Shown here: positions 27,380-35,860 of the stretch, piece by piece | Layout of the letters: each line of letters begins with the position of its first letter | Position numbering within the stretch: the stretch's first letter is position 1 | DNA from: an uncultured Lachnospiraceae bacterium | GTDB lineage: Bacteria > Bacillota > Clostridia > Lachnospirales > Lachnospiraceae | Assembly: GCA_951800685.1 (NCBI GenBank) | Contig: CATOJY010000002.1 | Span: 80,878 to 144,877 of the forward strand | Direction: 5' to 3' | DNA length: 64,000 nucleotides | Position numbers and translations under genes: made by a program | The notes under the pieces: generated by a model | Database searches by the model: none | Told to the model about the DNA's origin: nothing | Seen by the model: only the letters and a program-made list of their open reading frames with translations

Positions 27380-28501
27380 ATGGAATTTCGGGATTTAAAG
27401 ACACAATATCTACAACATAAAGAAGAAATTGATTCTGCAATGCAGCGCGTTGTCTGTAATGCACAGTTTATAGGAGGAGAGCCCATACGGCAGCTGGAGG
27501 AAGAATTGGCGGCTTATGTTGGGGTGAAACACTGCATTTCCTGCGCTAATGGGACGGATGCACTGCAGCTTGCGCTGATGGCTTGGGGAGTAGGAGAAGG
27601 GGACGCTGTATTTGTTCCTGATTTCACCTTTTTCTCCACGGCGGAAGTAGTACCATGGGTTGGCACTGTCCCCATTTTTGTCGACGTGGACCGGGATACT
27701 TTTAATCTGTCGCCGAGTGCATTGGAAGAGGCTGTTAAGAGCGTACTCAAAGAAGGCAGATTGACGCCGAAAGTGGTTATTGCAGTGGATCTGTTCGGAC
27801 AGCCAGCAGATTGTGATACGATCCGTAAGATTGCGGAGCAATACGGAATGTGGCTTTTGGAGGATGGCGCGCAGGGATTTGCTGGGCGGATTGGTGACCA
27901 CATGGCGTGCAGCTTTGGCGATATCACGACAACCTCGTTTTTTCCAGCCAAGCCATTGGGGTGTTATGGGGATGGCGGCGCAGTCTTTACAGATCATGAT
28001 GAGTGGGCAGAGCTGATCCGCTCTTATAAGGTGCATGGAAAAGGTGAGGATAAGTATGATAATATAAGAATCGGACTGAATTCCAGGCTGGATACCCTGC
28101 AGGCAGCAATCCTGATAGAGAAGCTGAAATTCCTGGATGAAGAAACAGAACGTTGTAATGAGGCGGCGAAGAGATACACTTCGTTTTTAAAGGAAATTGT
28201 GAAAACACCGATAGTGCTGCCGGATTATTATTCGAGCTGGGCACAATATACAGTGCAGTTTGATGGAAAAGAACAGCGGGAAAGGGCTATGGTTAAGCTG
28301 AAAGATGCGGGGATTCCAAGCATGATCTATTATAAGAAGCCTTTGCATAGACAGAAAGCGTTTGCTGGTTTATTGGCTGGACAGCCGGCATGTCCTATTA
28401 CAGAGGAGATCTGTGATACCTGTTTATCCTTACCGATGCATCCCTATCTGAAAGCGGAAGAGATAGAGAGGGTTTGCGATATACTACAGGAGAACCTTTA
28501 G
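27380..28501 (+). CDS. DegT/DnrJ/EryC1 aminotransferase, WlbC/WbpE-like
   Basis: 373 residues. MEFRDLKTQYLQHKEEID, CISCANGTDALQLAL, PDFTFFSTAEV, the PLP lysine in SFFPAKPLGCYGDGGA, and GLNSRLDTLQAAIL follow WbpE closely from end to end. Family reaction: transfer of the Glu amino group to UDP-3-keto-GlcNAcA, giving a 3-amino sugar. AGAGG is six bases before ATG 27380. The third-step N-acetyltransferase (WlbB) is not adjacent; the CysE-like protein at 13523 is a possible but unproven substitute, or the amine stays free or is acylated by another enzyme. Confidence 0.87.
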   Translation: MEFRDLKTQYLQHKEEIDSAMQRVVCNAQFIGGEPIRQLEEELAAYVGVKHCISCANGTDALQLALMAWGVGEGDAVFVPDFTFFSTAEVVPWVGTVPIFVDVDRDTFNLSPSALEEAVKSVLKEGRLTPKVVIAVDLFGQPADCDTIRKIAEQYGMWLLEDGAQGFAGRIGDHMACSFGDITTTSFFPAKPLGCYGDGGAVFTDHDEWAELIRSYKVHGKGEDKYDNIRIGLNSRLDTLQAAILIEKLKFLDEETERCNEAAKRYTSFLKEIVKTPIVLPDYYSSWAQYTVQFDGKEQRERAMVKLKDAGIPSMIYYKKPLHRQKAFAGLLAGQPACPITEEICDTCLSLPMHPYLKAEEIERVCDILQENL

Positions 28502-28583
28502 TACTGCTTAGGTGTGAATGTGAAGGCTGTGGGGTGTCAGTGTGCAGCCAGGGATGATGGAAGCAAGGTCTGGATAAGATGGC

Positions 28584-30290
28584 ATGATGAATAAAAAAAT
28601 GGAAACAATACATGGATTTTTAGCCGCCCGCAACATGGATATCAGCTGTCTTGGACAGTATGTAGAGATGGGCGAATGTAGACAATATAATAATCTTCTG
28701 GGCAAGTTTCCGAAGGATCAGGTGTTTTTGGAGGAAGAGGGTCAGATCAGTTTCCTGGATGGCTATGTGCATAACAAGAAGGAAGTGACCGCAGACAGCG
28801 GCAGGGAAGATTGGCCGCGTGCTTTTGCAGATGCCATGAAGCGGGATCCAGAGCAAACTTTGCAGAGACTGCGGGGTGGTTTCTGCGGTTATCTCTACCA
28901 CAGTAAGGAATCCAGGCTGATCGCCTATACAGACCAGACCTCTGTGAAAGTATTGTATTACTATGTAGATGGTGAGCAGTGGATGATTTCCGACTGTCTT
29001 GTTTATATGACAGAAGTATTGCGGGAGAATGATGTCAAGTATGATCTAAACGAGATGGCAGTGAAGTATATGCTGACATATGGCTATATGCTGGATGGAA
29101 GTACTTTTGTAAAGCAGATCCACCGCCTGCTTCCGGGGCAGATTGTCCGTATTGCAGGAGGCGCTGTCGATGTCAGCAGATATTATGCGATCTGTGACAA
29201 AGAAGTGCAGATGTCTGAACAAGAAGCCGTCGAAAAGGTAGACGCGGCTTTCCGGGAGGCCGTCCGGCGTGAATTTGAAAAGGACCGGGAATATGGCTAC
29301 CGGCATCTGGTAGATTTAAGCGGCGGCCTGGACAGCAGGATGGTGTGCTGGGTGGCACATAATCTTGGGTATACGGATCAGTTAAATATTGCATACAGCA
29401 AGTCTGGTTACCTGGATGATAAGATATCCAGACAGATTGCAGGCGATTTGAAACATGAATACTTGTTTAAGCCGCTAGATGATCTGAAATGGATGTATGA
29501 CCTTGAACAGATTGTCAGGCAGAACAGCGGAGCGGCACTTTATTCCGGCATAACAGGGGGAGCACGGTTGTTGGGGCTGCTCAATAGGGACCAGTTTGGC
29601 ATTGAGCATACAGGTATGATTGGAGACGCGGTCTTATCTACCTTTTACCATGATAAGAGCTTTAATTACGGGAAACCCAGGATGGGCTTCCACAGATATT
29701 CTGAAAGGCTGGCCTATGATTTTGAGGATACTGTGACAAAAGCGTATCCCTGCCAGGAAATGTTTGCTATTTATACAAGAGGAATCCTGGGAGCGCAGAG
29801 TTCCTATAGGATCAGGCAGCATTATGTGGAAACGGCATCTCCATTTATGGATGTGGATTTTCTGGATACCGTTTTCTCGATTCCTTTTGATTACAGGAAT
29901 GACCACCGCCTCTATCTTATGTGGATTAAGGAAAAATATCCGGAAGCGGCTCATTACGGCTGGGAGAAATGGGGCGGAGTCAAGCCCATGGAATCACATA
30001 TTTTCTTACGGAAGTTGAAGACGACGCAGGGGCTGCTTTGGCAGATGCTGTGCAATATACTGGGGATTAAGAACAGGGACTCGATGAATCCGTTGGATGC
30101 ATGGTATTTAGAAGATAAAGAAGTGCAAAGATACTGTGAATCCTACTATGAGGAGCATATTGGGCATGAGATCTTTAGGGAACCGATTCGGAACGATATT
30201 ACAGTGATGTTTGGGCAGGGGAGTGCGGCGGAGAAGAGTATGGCGCTTACGGTGCTGGCAGCAGCGGAGTTGTATTTTAACAAAAGGTAG
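28584..30290 (+). CDS. Asparagine-synthetase-B-like amidotransferase lacking the N-terminal Cys
   Basis: 568 residues. The C-domain has the PP-loop SGGLDS at 246-251 for ATP-dependent activation, as in AsnB. The N-domain keeps an Ntn-like layout (FLDGYVHNK, GGFCGYLYHSKESRL) but the chain starts MMNKKMETIHGF, so the Cys2 nucleophile needed for glutamine hydrolysis is absent. AsnB-like enzymes in glycan loci amidate uronic acids. Following WlbA/C/D-like genes, conversion of the sugar carboxylate to an amide is a reasonable inference, with ammonia from outside or another subunit. The ribosome site before 28584 is weak. Confidence 0.8.
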   Translation: MMNKKMETIHGFLAARNMDISCLGQYVEMGECRQYNNLLGKFPKDQVFLEEEGQISFLDGYVHNKKEVTADSGREDWPRAFADAMKRDPEQTLQRLRGGFCGYLYHSKESRLIAYTDQTSVKVLYYYVDGEQWMISDCLVYMTEVLRENDVKYDLNEMAVKYMLTYGYMLDGSTFVKQIHRLLPGQIVRIAGGAVDVSRYYAICDKEVQMSEQEAVEKVDAAFREAVRREFEKDREYGYRHLVDLSGGLDSRMVCWVAHNLGYTDQLNIAYSKSGYLDDKISRQIAGDLKHEYLFKPLDDLKWMYDLEQIVRQNSGAALYSGITGGARLLGLLNRDQFGIEHTGMIGDAVLSTFYHDKSFNYGKPRMGFHRYSERLAYDFEDTVTKAYPCQEMFAIYTRGILGAQSSYRIRQHYVETASPFMDVDFLDTVFSIPFDYRNDHRLYLMWIKEKYPEAAHYGWEKWGGVKPMESHIFLRKLKTTQGLLWQMLCNILGIKNRDSMNPLDAWYLEDKEVQRYCESYYEEHIGHEIFREPIRNDITVMFGQGSAAEKSMALTVLAAAELYFNKR

Positions 30291-30341
30291 TATATAAGCC
30301 GGAAGATAACAGGATCGTATGCACGAAAGGAACCAGAAGCG

Positions 30342-31718
30342 ATGGTGAAATATAAAATAGAAGAACTTGATTTTATCTTCATTTACGAGCACAAGGTAAG
30401 AGAGCTGGAAAATTTGTGCCTGTTGAAATATGAATTAGACCGCAGAGGATATAAGAGCAAAATTGTCCATATCGAAGACGCGGAAGCGTTGAAAGCGATG
30501 CGCCCCATCTATCATGCGAAAGTAGTCGTGACAATGGCATGTTACCAGAACAGTTCAATTGAGTGGCATACGAAAAACTTTGTTAAGTTTGATAAACTGA
30601 TTGATCTGCAGTGGGAGAATATTGTTTTCCCAATGGATGAAAAAGATAAGAAAGCGTTTAAAAACTATTCCGGCGTGGCGAAAGATGTGGTCAGGATCTC
30701 CTGGGGGGAAATGAACAAAAAGCGTATGCTGGAGGTGGCCGGGATGGATCCGAAAAAGGTGAAGATGATCGGCCACGTGGGTATGGATTTTCTGCGGGAA
30801 GAGCTGAAAGGCTACTATCGGACCAAAGAAGATGTCCTGCAGGAATATGGCATTCCGGCAGATAAAAAGATTTTCCTTTTCATCTCACCTTATTTTTCTG
30901 ATAAGCATACGGAAGAATATCTGATAGAAATGTGTAAACGTTTTGGAGAAGGATGGAGATACTATTATCAGGACTGCATGCTCCCTTCTAAGAAGATTAT
31001 TTTAGACTGGATGAGCAAAGTCTGTGAACAGAGAGAGGATATTGTATTTATTTACAGGCCGCATCCGGGGGAGGAGAGCAGACAGGCGGATGAAATGACG
31101 CGGAAATATGCCAATTTTAAAGTAATCGGCACACAGTCTGTAAAGCAGTGGATCTTGATCAGCGATAAGATTTATACGGGGAACAGTTCTACCTTTGTGG
31201 AGGCGTTTTTTGGCAGGAAAATGTGCTATCTGCTTTTTCCAGTCCCGGTTCCGGCAGACTATGAGCTGGCATTTCTCAAGGAGGCCGATAAGATACAGAC
31301 CTTTGAGGAATTTGAGAAAACAACTCATGACGACGACAGACCTTTTCCGGTCAGCGAGAAGCTGATCGATGAAGTATATACCATTGACTGGGACAAGCCA
31401 AGTTATATCAAGTTTGCCGATATGGCTGAGGAAGTGATCAAGAATCCTTACTATAATCTGACCAGGGAACAGTTAAAGGCATATTATCACAAGATGGGTC
31501 CCGCGGAGAAGCTGACGAAGGCACTTACGAAGGTCACGCCTCTCTATAATGTATATCTGACAATGTTGGAATCTGACCGTCCCAGATGGAAATGGTTAGA
31601 GACAAAGCGGGAGGACAGAAGGAAGTTAGAGCGGATCGCGCATGATTTTGAGAAGACGAGTGAGGAAGAGATCACGGCCGTCATTGCAAAGATTGCGGGA
31701 GAACTGCAGGCGAAGTGA
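30342..31718 (+). CDS. Surface-carbohydrate GT-B protein (possible glycerophosphotransferase/keto-sugar transferase)
   Basis: 458 residues, no membrane span. The N-domain (IYEHKVRELENLCLLKYELDRRG) and the C-domain block YRPHPGEE with TGNSSTFVEAFFGRK fit proteins annotated as surface carbohydrate biosynthesis, whose RPHP segment recalls TagB/TagF and capsule Kdo-type transferases. It stands just before a CMP-sugar synthetase, an aldolase and a KdsC-like phosphatase, so it is the best local candidate to use that CMP-activated product. A helical, charged C-tail follows residue 385. AAGGAA precedes ATG 30342. Confidence 0.6.
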   Translation: MVKYKIEELDFIFIYEHKVRELENLCLLKYELDRRGYKSKIVHIEDAEALKAMRPIYHAKVVVTMACYQNSSIEWHTKNFVKFDKLIDLQWENIVFPMDEKDKKAFKNYSGVAKDVVRISWGEMNKKRMLEVAGMDPKKVKMIGHVGMDFLREELKGYYRTKEDVLQEYGIPADKKIFLFISPYFSDKHTEEYLIEMCKRFGEGWRYYYQDCMLPSKKIILDWMSKVCEQREDIVFIYRPHPGEESRQADEMTRKYANFKVIGTQSVKQWILISDKIYTGNSSTFVEAFFGRKMCYLLFPVPVPADYELAFLKEADKIQTFEEFEKTTHDDDRPFPVSEKLIDEVYTIDWDKPSYIKFADMAEEVIKNPYYNLTREQLKAYYHKMGPAEKLTKALTKVTPLYNVYLTMLESDRPRWKWLETKREDRRKLERIAHDFEKTSEEEITAVIAKIAGELQAK

Positions 31719-31868
31719 TCTTATTATATGGATTGGTGAAGCATGAAGCCGTCCGTAGTATGGAAGTGGTGAATTGTATAGAGAGTTATATTATAGGATA
31801 TACGATCGGTACAAAGTTACAGAAAGATGGGAAACAGACAGTACAGTTTAGAAACGGAGGAAGAGAAA

Positions 31869-32549
31869 ATGGACAAAACAATTACAGCAGTGATACCGGT
31901 GAAAGGGAACAGCACACGTCTGCCAAATAAGAATATTCTGCCATTCGCAGATTCAAATCTTCTGATCCATAAGATCAGGCAGTTGAAACAGGTGGAAGAA
32001 ATCACAGATATTATTGTGTCTTCTGACTGTGATGAGATGCTTAAAATGGGAGAAGAGGAAGGGGTGACAGCGATCAAGAGACCTACGAAATATGCGGATG
32101 AATCAGTGCCGTTCGGTATGTTCTTGGAGTATCTGAGCGATGAGATGCCAAATGAGCATATTATGTGGGCTTGCGTTACTTCTCCGCTGGTGGAACCTTA
32201 TCTGTACCGGAAAGCGATCACAACTTACTTTGAAAAGCTTCAGGAAGGGTATGATTCTCTAATCACATGCTGCCCCTATCAGACCTATCTGATGGATGAG
32301 AAAGGACCACTTAATTTCAGCATGGGCTTAGCGCATAAGAATTCAGAGCTGCTTCCGATGCTGTATCACTTTACAAACGGAATCAATCTGGCGCCCAGAG
32401 TGAAGTTGAAAGAATGGCATTATAATTATGGTCCCAATGCATATAGACTGCTTGTGAATAAGAGAGAGGCAGCTGATATCGATGATGCCTATGATTATGA
32501 GTGCGCAAAGGCCATGTATGCTATGAAGGATCCCCATCCAACTGTTTAA
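31869..32549 (+). CDS. Cytidylyltransferase of the acylneuraminate/Kdo type (CMP-sugar synthetase)
   Basis: 226 residues. VIPVKGNSTRLPNKNILPF at residues 8-26 is the nucleotide-binding P-loop-like motif of NeuA/KdsB relatives (usual form PARGGSKRIPxKN), followed by DIIVSSDCDEML and ITCCPYQTYLMD. Family reaction: CTP plus a 2-keto sugar acid gives the CMP-sugar. It heads a set with an HMGL-type aldolase and a KdsC-like phosphatase, and not with NeuB/KdsA, so the substrate is probably not sialic acid or Kdo made in the usual way. ATG 31869 has GGAGGAAG close upstream. The 150 bases before it hold no convincing promoter. Confidence 0.82.
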   Translation: MDKTITAVIPVKGNSTRLPNKNILPFADSNLLIHKIRQLKQVEEITDIIVSSDCDEMLKMGEEEGVTAIKRPTKYADESVPFGMFLEYLSDEMPNEHIMWACVTSPLVEPYLYRKAITTYFEKLQEGYDSLITCCPYQTYLMDEKGPLNFSMGLAHKNSELLPMLYHFTNGINLAPRVKLKEWHYNYGPNAYRLLVNKREAADIDDAYDYECAKAMYAMKDPHPTV

Positions 32550-32579
32550 TGACGGGAAAAACAATATAAGGTGAAGGTT

Positions 32580-34193
32580 ATGGCAGAGATTAAATTACTT
32601 GACTGTACCCTCCGCGACGGCGGGTATATTAATGACTGGAATTTCGGTGAATATACAATCAGGGAGATCATGGCTAAGCTGGTCGGGTCGGGCGTGGACT
32701 ATATTGAGGTGGGATTCCTGCGGGATTGTGAATATGAAACGGGAAAGGCACTGTTTAATAATTGTGCCGAGATTGCGCAGATTCTTCCAGAAAACCGCGG
32801 AAACACGAAGTTTACCGCAATGTCTTTGCACAATAAATATGACATTGATAAACTGGAACCCTATGATGGAAAGACGATTGATGCGGTCCGAGTGACTTTT
32901 CACGATTATGATATTGATGAAGGGTTAGCTTATATCCGAAAGGTAAAGGAAAAGGGGTATAAGGTCTTCATCAATCCGATCAACATTATGGGCTATTCGG
33001 ATGAGACGATCTTGCAGATTCTCCATAAAGTAAACGAGATCCAGCCGTATGCCTTTTCTATTGTTGATACCTTTGGCTCTATGATGAAAGATGATTTGCT
33101 GCGTATTTATTCCTTGGTGGAGCATAATCTGAGCAAGAATATTGTGATTGGGCTGCATCTTCATGAAAATCTGGCACTTTCTTATTCTCTCGCACAGGAT
33201 TTCCTGAATATGAAAGCAAGTGACAGAGAGTGCGTGATCGATGCTTCCATGCTGGGAATGGGACGTTCTCCGGGAAATCTGTGTATGGAGCTGATCATGG
33301 ATTATATGAACAAGTACCAGTCCGGACACTACGATGTCAATCCGGTATTAGATGGGATTGATGATCATATTGCCCAGCTCAAGCAGATTGAGCCTTGGGG
33401 GTATAATACTGCCTACTCGATCTCTGCGAAATATAATCTGCACCGTAATTACGCGGAATTTCTGTTGGATAAAGGACGTCTGCGGGCGAAGCAGATCAAT
33501 CAGATTCTTGGAAGCATTGCGCAGGATAAGAAAACGGCCTATGACGAGTCCTATATTGAGGGACTGTATCAGGATTTCCAGAATAGGGATATCGATGATT
33601 CTGGCATGCTTAGAATGCTTCAACGACAGTTAGCTGGAAGAAAGTGCCTGGTTTTAGCGCCTGGATCAAGTATAGTAAGGGAAACGGAGAAAATTGAAGA
33701 ATATATCAGAAAAGAGCAGCCAGTCGTAATTGCTGCGAATTTTGTTCCGGATTCTTACCAGCCAGATTTTGTGTTTTGCTGCAATGCTGTCCGGTTGGAA
33801 AGAATCCTGGGCAGCAAGGGACTGCCGAAGCTGATCTGCACGTCTAATCTGTTGGAGATGCTGCCAGAGAAGAAGCTGGGTGAGGATAAGCTTCTTGCAG
33901 TGAATTACAGCGATCTGCATTTTGGTGAGTCAGGACCATCTGATAACAGCGTGATTATGTTGCTGCGTCTGCTGAGAAAACTGGAGGTATCTGGTGCAGT
34001 ATTGGCGGGATTTGACGGCTATCGCACAAATTCTGCGTTTGGCGCTAACTATGCTGCCAATTATATGGCAAGTCAGCATACCAAGGGAGACGAAGAAAAC
34101 CGGAAGATCAGGGGCTGCATGAAACAACTTGCGAAGCATATGGATCTTATGTATTTGACAGAGTCTTTGTACCAAATTGAGGAAGAGAGATGA
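32580..34193 (+). CDS. HMGL-type aldolase/synthase fused to a DUF115/GT42-like domain
   Basis: 537 residues with two parts. Residues 1 to about 330 form a DRE-TIM barrel: LLDCTLRDGGYINDW at 6-20 holds the conserved Arg and Asp, GLHLHENLALS the metal His pair, and GMGRSPGNLCMEL the family glycine segment; relatives are 4-hydroxy-2-oxovalerate aldolase and homocitrate synthase. From about 345 a Rossmann-like domain begins CLVLAPGSS, then VIAANFVPDSYQPDFVF and LAGFDGYR, resembling DUF115 or sialyltransferase-like nucleotide folds. Its place between CMP-sugar synthetase and phosphatase suggests it makes the carbon skeleton of a keto acid. It overlaps the next gene by 4 bases. Confidence 0.78.
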   Translation: MAEIKLLDCTLRDGGYINDWNFGEYTIREIMAKLVGSGVDYIEVGFLRDCEYETGKALFNNCAEIAQILPENRGNTKFTAMSLHNKYDIDKLEPYDGKTIDAVRVTFHDYDIDEGLAYIRKVKEKGYKVFINPINIMGYSDETILQILHKVNEIQPYAFSIVDTFGSMMKDDLLRIYSLVEHNLSKNIVIGLHLHENLALSYSLAQDFLNMKASDRECVIDASMLGMGRSPGNLCMELIMDYMNKYQSGHYDVNPVLDGIDDHIAQLKQIEPWGYNTAYSISAKYNLHRNYAEFLLDKGRLRAKQINQILGSIAQDKKTAYDESYIEGLYQDFQNRDIDDSGMLRMLQRQLAGRKCLVLAPGSSIVRETEKIEEYIRKEQPVVIAANFVPDSYQPDFVFCCNAVRLERILGSKGLPKLICTSNLLEMLPEKKLGEDKLLAVNYSDLHFGESGPSDNSVIMLLRLLRKLEVSGAVLAGFDGYRTNSAFGANYAANYMASQHTKGDEENRKIRGCMKQLAKHMDLMYLTESLYQIEEER

Positions 34194-34708
34194 ACTGGGA
34201 GAAGATCAGATATCTGATTATAGATGTGGACGGCACCATGACAGACGCAGGTATTTATTATGATGAGCATGGCAACGAACTTAAGAAGTTCTGCACGAAA
34301 GATGCGGCAGGCTTTTTTGCGGCGCGTAAGGCCGGAATACAGGTTATGGTATTGACTGGAAGAGAGTGCGCGGCAACGACCCGCAGAATGACCGAGATGA
34401 AGGTAGATTATTTGGTGCAGAATTGTAAGGACAAGGTTACCTATCTGGCCCGCTTCATGGAAGAAGAGCAGATTGGCAGAGAACAGATGGGATATCTTGG
34501 AGATGATTTGAATGATCTGCCAGCCATGGGGTTGTGCGGATTTGTGGGCTGCCCAGAGGATTCCTGCATAGAAGTGAAGGAAAGGGCGGATTATGTGTCT
34601 TCGGTTAAAGGAGGCCATGGCGCTGTGAGAGATATTATAGAGCATCTGTTGAGAAGCAGAGGAGAATGGGAAAAAGTCACTGCGGAGATTTATGGGATTG
34701 GGATATAG
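34190..34708 (+). CDS. KdsC-like HAD-IIIA phosphatase
   Basis: 172 residues, the normal KdsC length. IIDVDGTMTDAG at 10-21 supplies the Asp nucleophile (D12) and acid/base (D14); VLTGRE is motif II, the Lys in NCKDKV motif III and GDDLNDLPAM motif IV. KdsC removes the 8-phosphate of Kdo8P and relatives act on neuraminate-9-P. Since the fused aldolase is just upstream with a 4-base ATGA overlap, it most likely dephosphorylates the product of that enzyme before CMP activation. Confidence 0.88.
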   Translation: MNWEKIRYLIIDVDGTMTDAGIYYDEHGNELKKFCTKDAAGFFAARKAGIQVMVLTGRECAATTRRMTEMKVDYLVQNCKDKVTYLARFMEEEQIGREQMGYLGDDLNDLPAMGLCGFVGCPEDSCIEVKERADYVSSVKGGHGAVRDIIEHLLRSRGEWEKVTAEIYGIGI

Positions 34709-34726
34709 GAAGGAAAAGAACAGTTC

Positions 34727-35791
34727 ATGGGGATAATGGATTTCTTAAGAAAATCAGAGAAACTTGTATTCTGGAACCGATGCAGATTACACAGAAATAA
34801 GGCTGATTTCAGAAGAATGGTATTGGAAGGGTATCACAGTCCGGATTTCCTGGAGCTGCATCATCTGGGAGATGCGTATCAAGGCTGCATTATCTATGCT
34901 GCAGAGGAGACGGGAAGCGGCGTAGGTTTCTTTGCAGAATTAGGAATGACGCTGATCAAATTGTATTATGCCGATGAACGAGGTATGGTGCCTTATGTCC
35001 ATTGGGGTGAGAACTATGTGTATTATGAGCCAGATGGAATCCAGGGGGAAAAGAATGCATTTTTGCACTATTTCCAACCAGCATCAGAAGTGGGATCGAT
35101 CGAACATGCCTGCCATGTCGTATATCAGGCTTCCTGGCACTGCAACCAGGTCAAGGCACTGTACGGCGCTGTCAGTTATGAGGTGTCAGATGACTATATT
35201 AATGCTATGGCGCGTATGTTGAAGAAATATATTCGGTATAATGATGAGACGAAGCGCTATCTGGAAGAGGAATATTATAGATTGCTGCAAGACAGGAAGA
35301 CGCTGGCAGTTCATTATCGGGGAACAGACTTTAACAAAGGGTATAATAACCATCCAGTGCCTGTCCAGGTAGAACAGGAAATACAGAAGGTTAAAGAGCT
35401 GTTAAATGAAAAGGATTACGAACAGATTTTTCTGGCGACAGACGAAGCGTCTGTCGTAGAGAGATTTCAGAGGGAATTTGGCGGATTGGTCAGAGTGTAC
35501 GAAGATACTTACAGGGACGATGGAAGCGGGGAGTCGATCGCTTTCAGCAAGTCGGAAAGAGAACACCACCATTACAGATTGGGATTAGAAGTCTTGCGGG
35601 ACCAGTATACCCTGACAAACTGCGCGGGAATTGTCTGCGGATATTCGAATATTACGTTTATTGCCAGAGTGATGCGCAGAGCCTGGTTTGAACAGGAATG
35701 GGAAGACTATTGTCTGATTGATAATGGACTGTATCATAACGACAATAGTTTCAGTATGAGTGAGAATGCTAGAAAGAAGGCTTCACAATAA
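34727..35791 (+). CDS. O-fucosyltransferase-like GT-B glycosyltransferase (copy 1)
   Basis: 354 residues. Core motif LAVHYRGTDFNKGYNNHP (HxRGTD type) near residue 197 plus IFLATDEASVVERF and a late NCAGIVCGYSNITFIAR block are as in the O-/alpha-fucosyltransferase superfamily. The GDP-sugar donor is inferred from the superfamily. Two relatives lie at 39456 and 41280 with the same three blocks in the same order. The Gly-rich segment near residue 65 (GSGVGFFAELGMTLIKLYYA) is shared with them. Start 34727 is used; ATG 34736 is possible. Confidence 0.7.
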   Translation: MGIMDFLRKSEKLVFWNRCRLHRNKADFRRMVLEGYHSPDFLELHHLGDAYQGCIIYAAEETGSGVGFFAELGMTLIKLYYADERGMVPYVHWGENYVYYEPDGIQGEKNAFLHYFQPASEVGSIEHACHVVYQASWHCNQVKALYGAVSYEVSDDYINAMARMLKKYIRYNDETKRYLEEEYYRLLQDRKTLAVHYRGTDFNKGYNNHPVPVQVEQEIQKVKELLNEKDYEQIFLATDEASVVERFQREFGGLVRVYEDTYRDDGSGESIAFSKSEREHHHYRLGLEVLRDQYTLTNCAGIVCGYSNITFIARVMRRAWFEQEWEDYCLIDNGLYHNDNSFSMSENARKKASQ

Positions 35792-35808
35792 AAATTTGAG
35801 AATACATG

Positions 35809-35840
35809 GTGAATATACAGGCATGGTTTGTAATATTCAC
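35809..35840. repeat. Inverted repeat before the GT8 gene
   Basis: GTGAATATAC (35809-35818) pairs with GTAATATTCAC (35830-35840) with one bulged base and an 11-base loop. No T-run follows, so it is not a standard terminator; it lies immediately before the GAGG ribosome site of the gene at 35861 and might affect translation. Confidence 0.35.
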
Positions 35841-35860
35841 GAAGAGGATGCAGTAGACGT

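Noticed and set aside
28502..28583. Terminator hairpin (GGCTG...CAGCC) before the AsnB-like gene
   Set aside because: Only five base pairs with a large loop and no T-run.
31715..31868. Small gene between the GT-B protein and the CMP-sugar synthetase
   Set aside because: The only frame runs into the next gene out of phase, has no ribosome site and no recognisable features.
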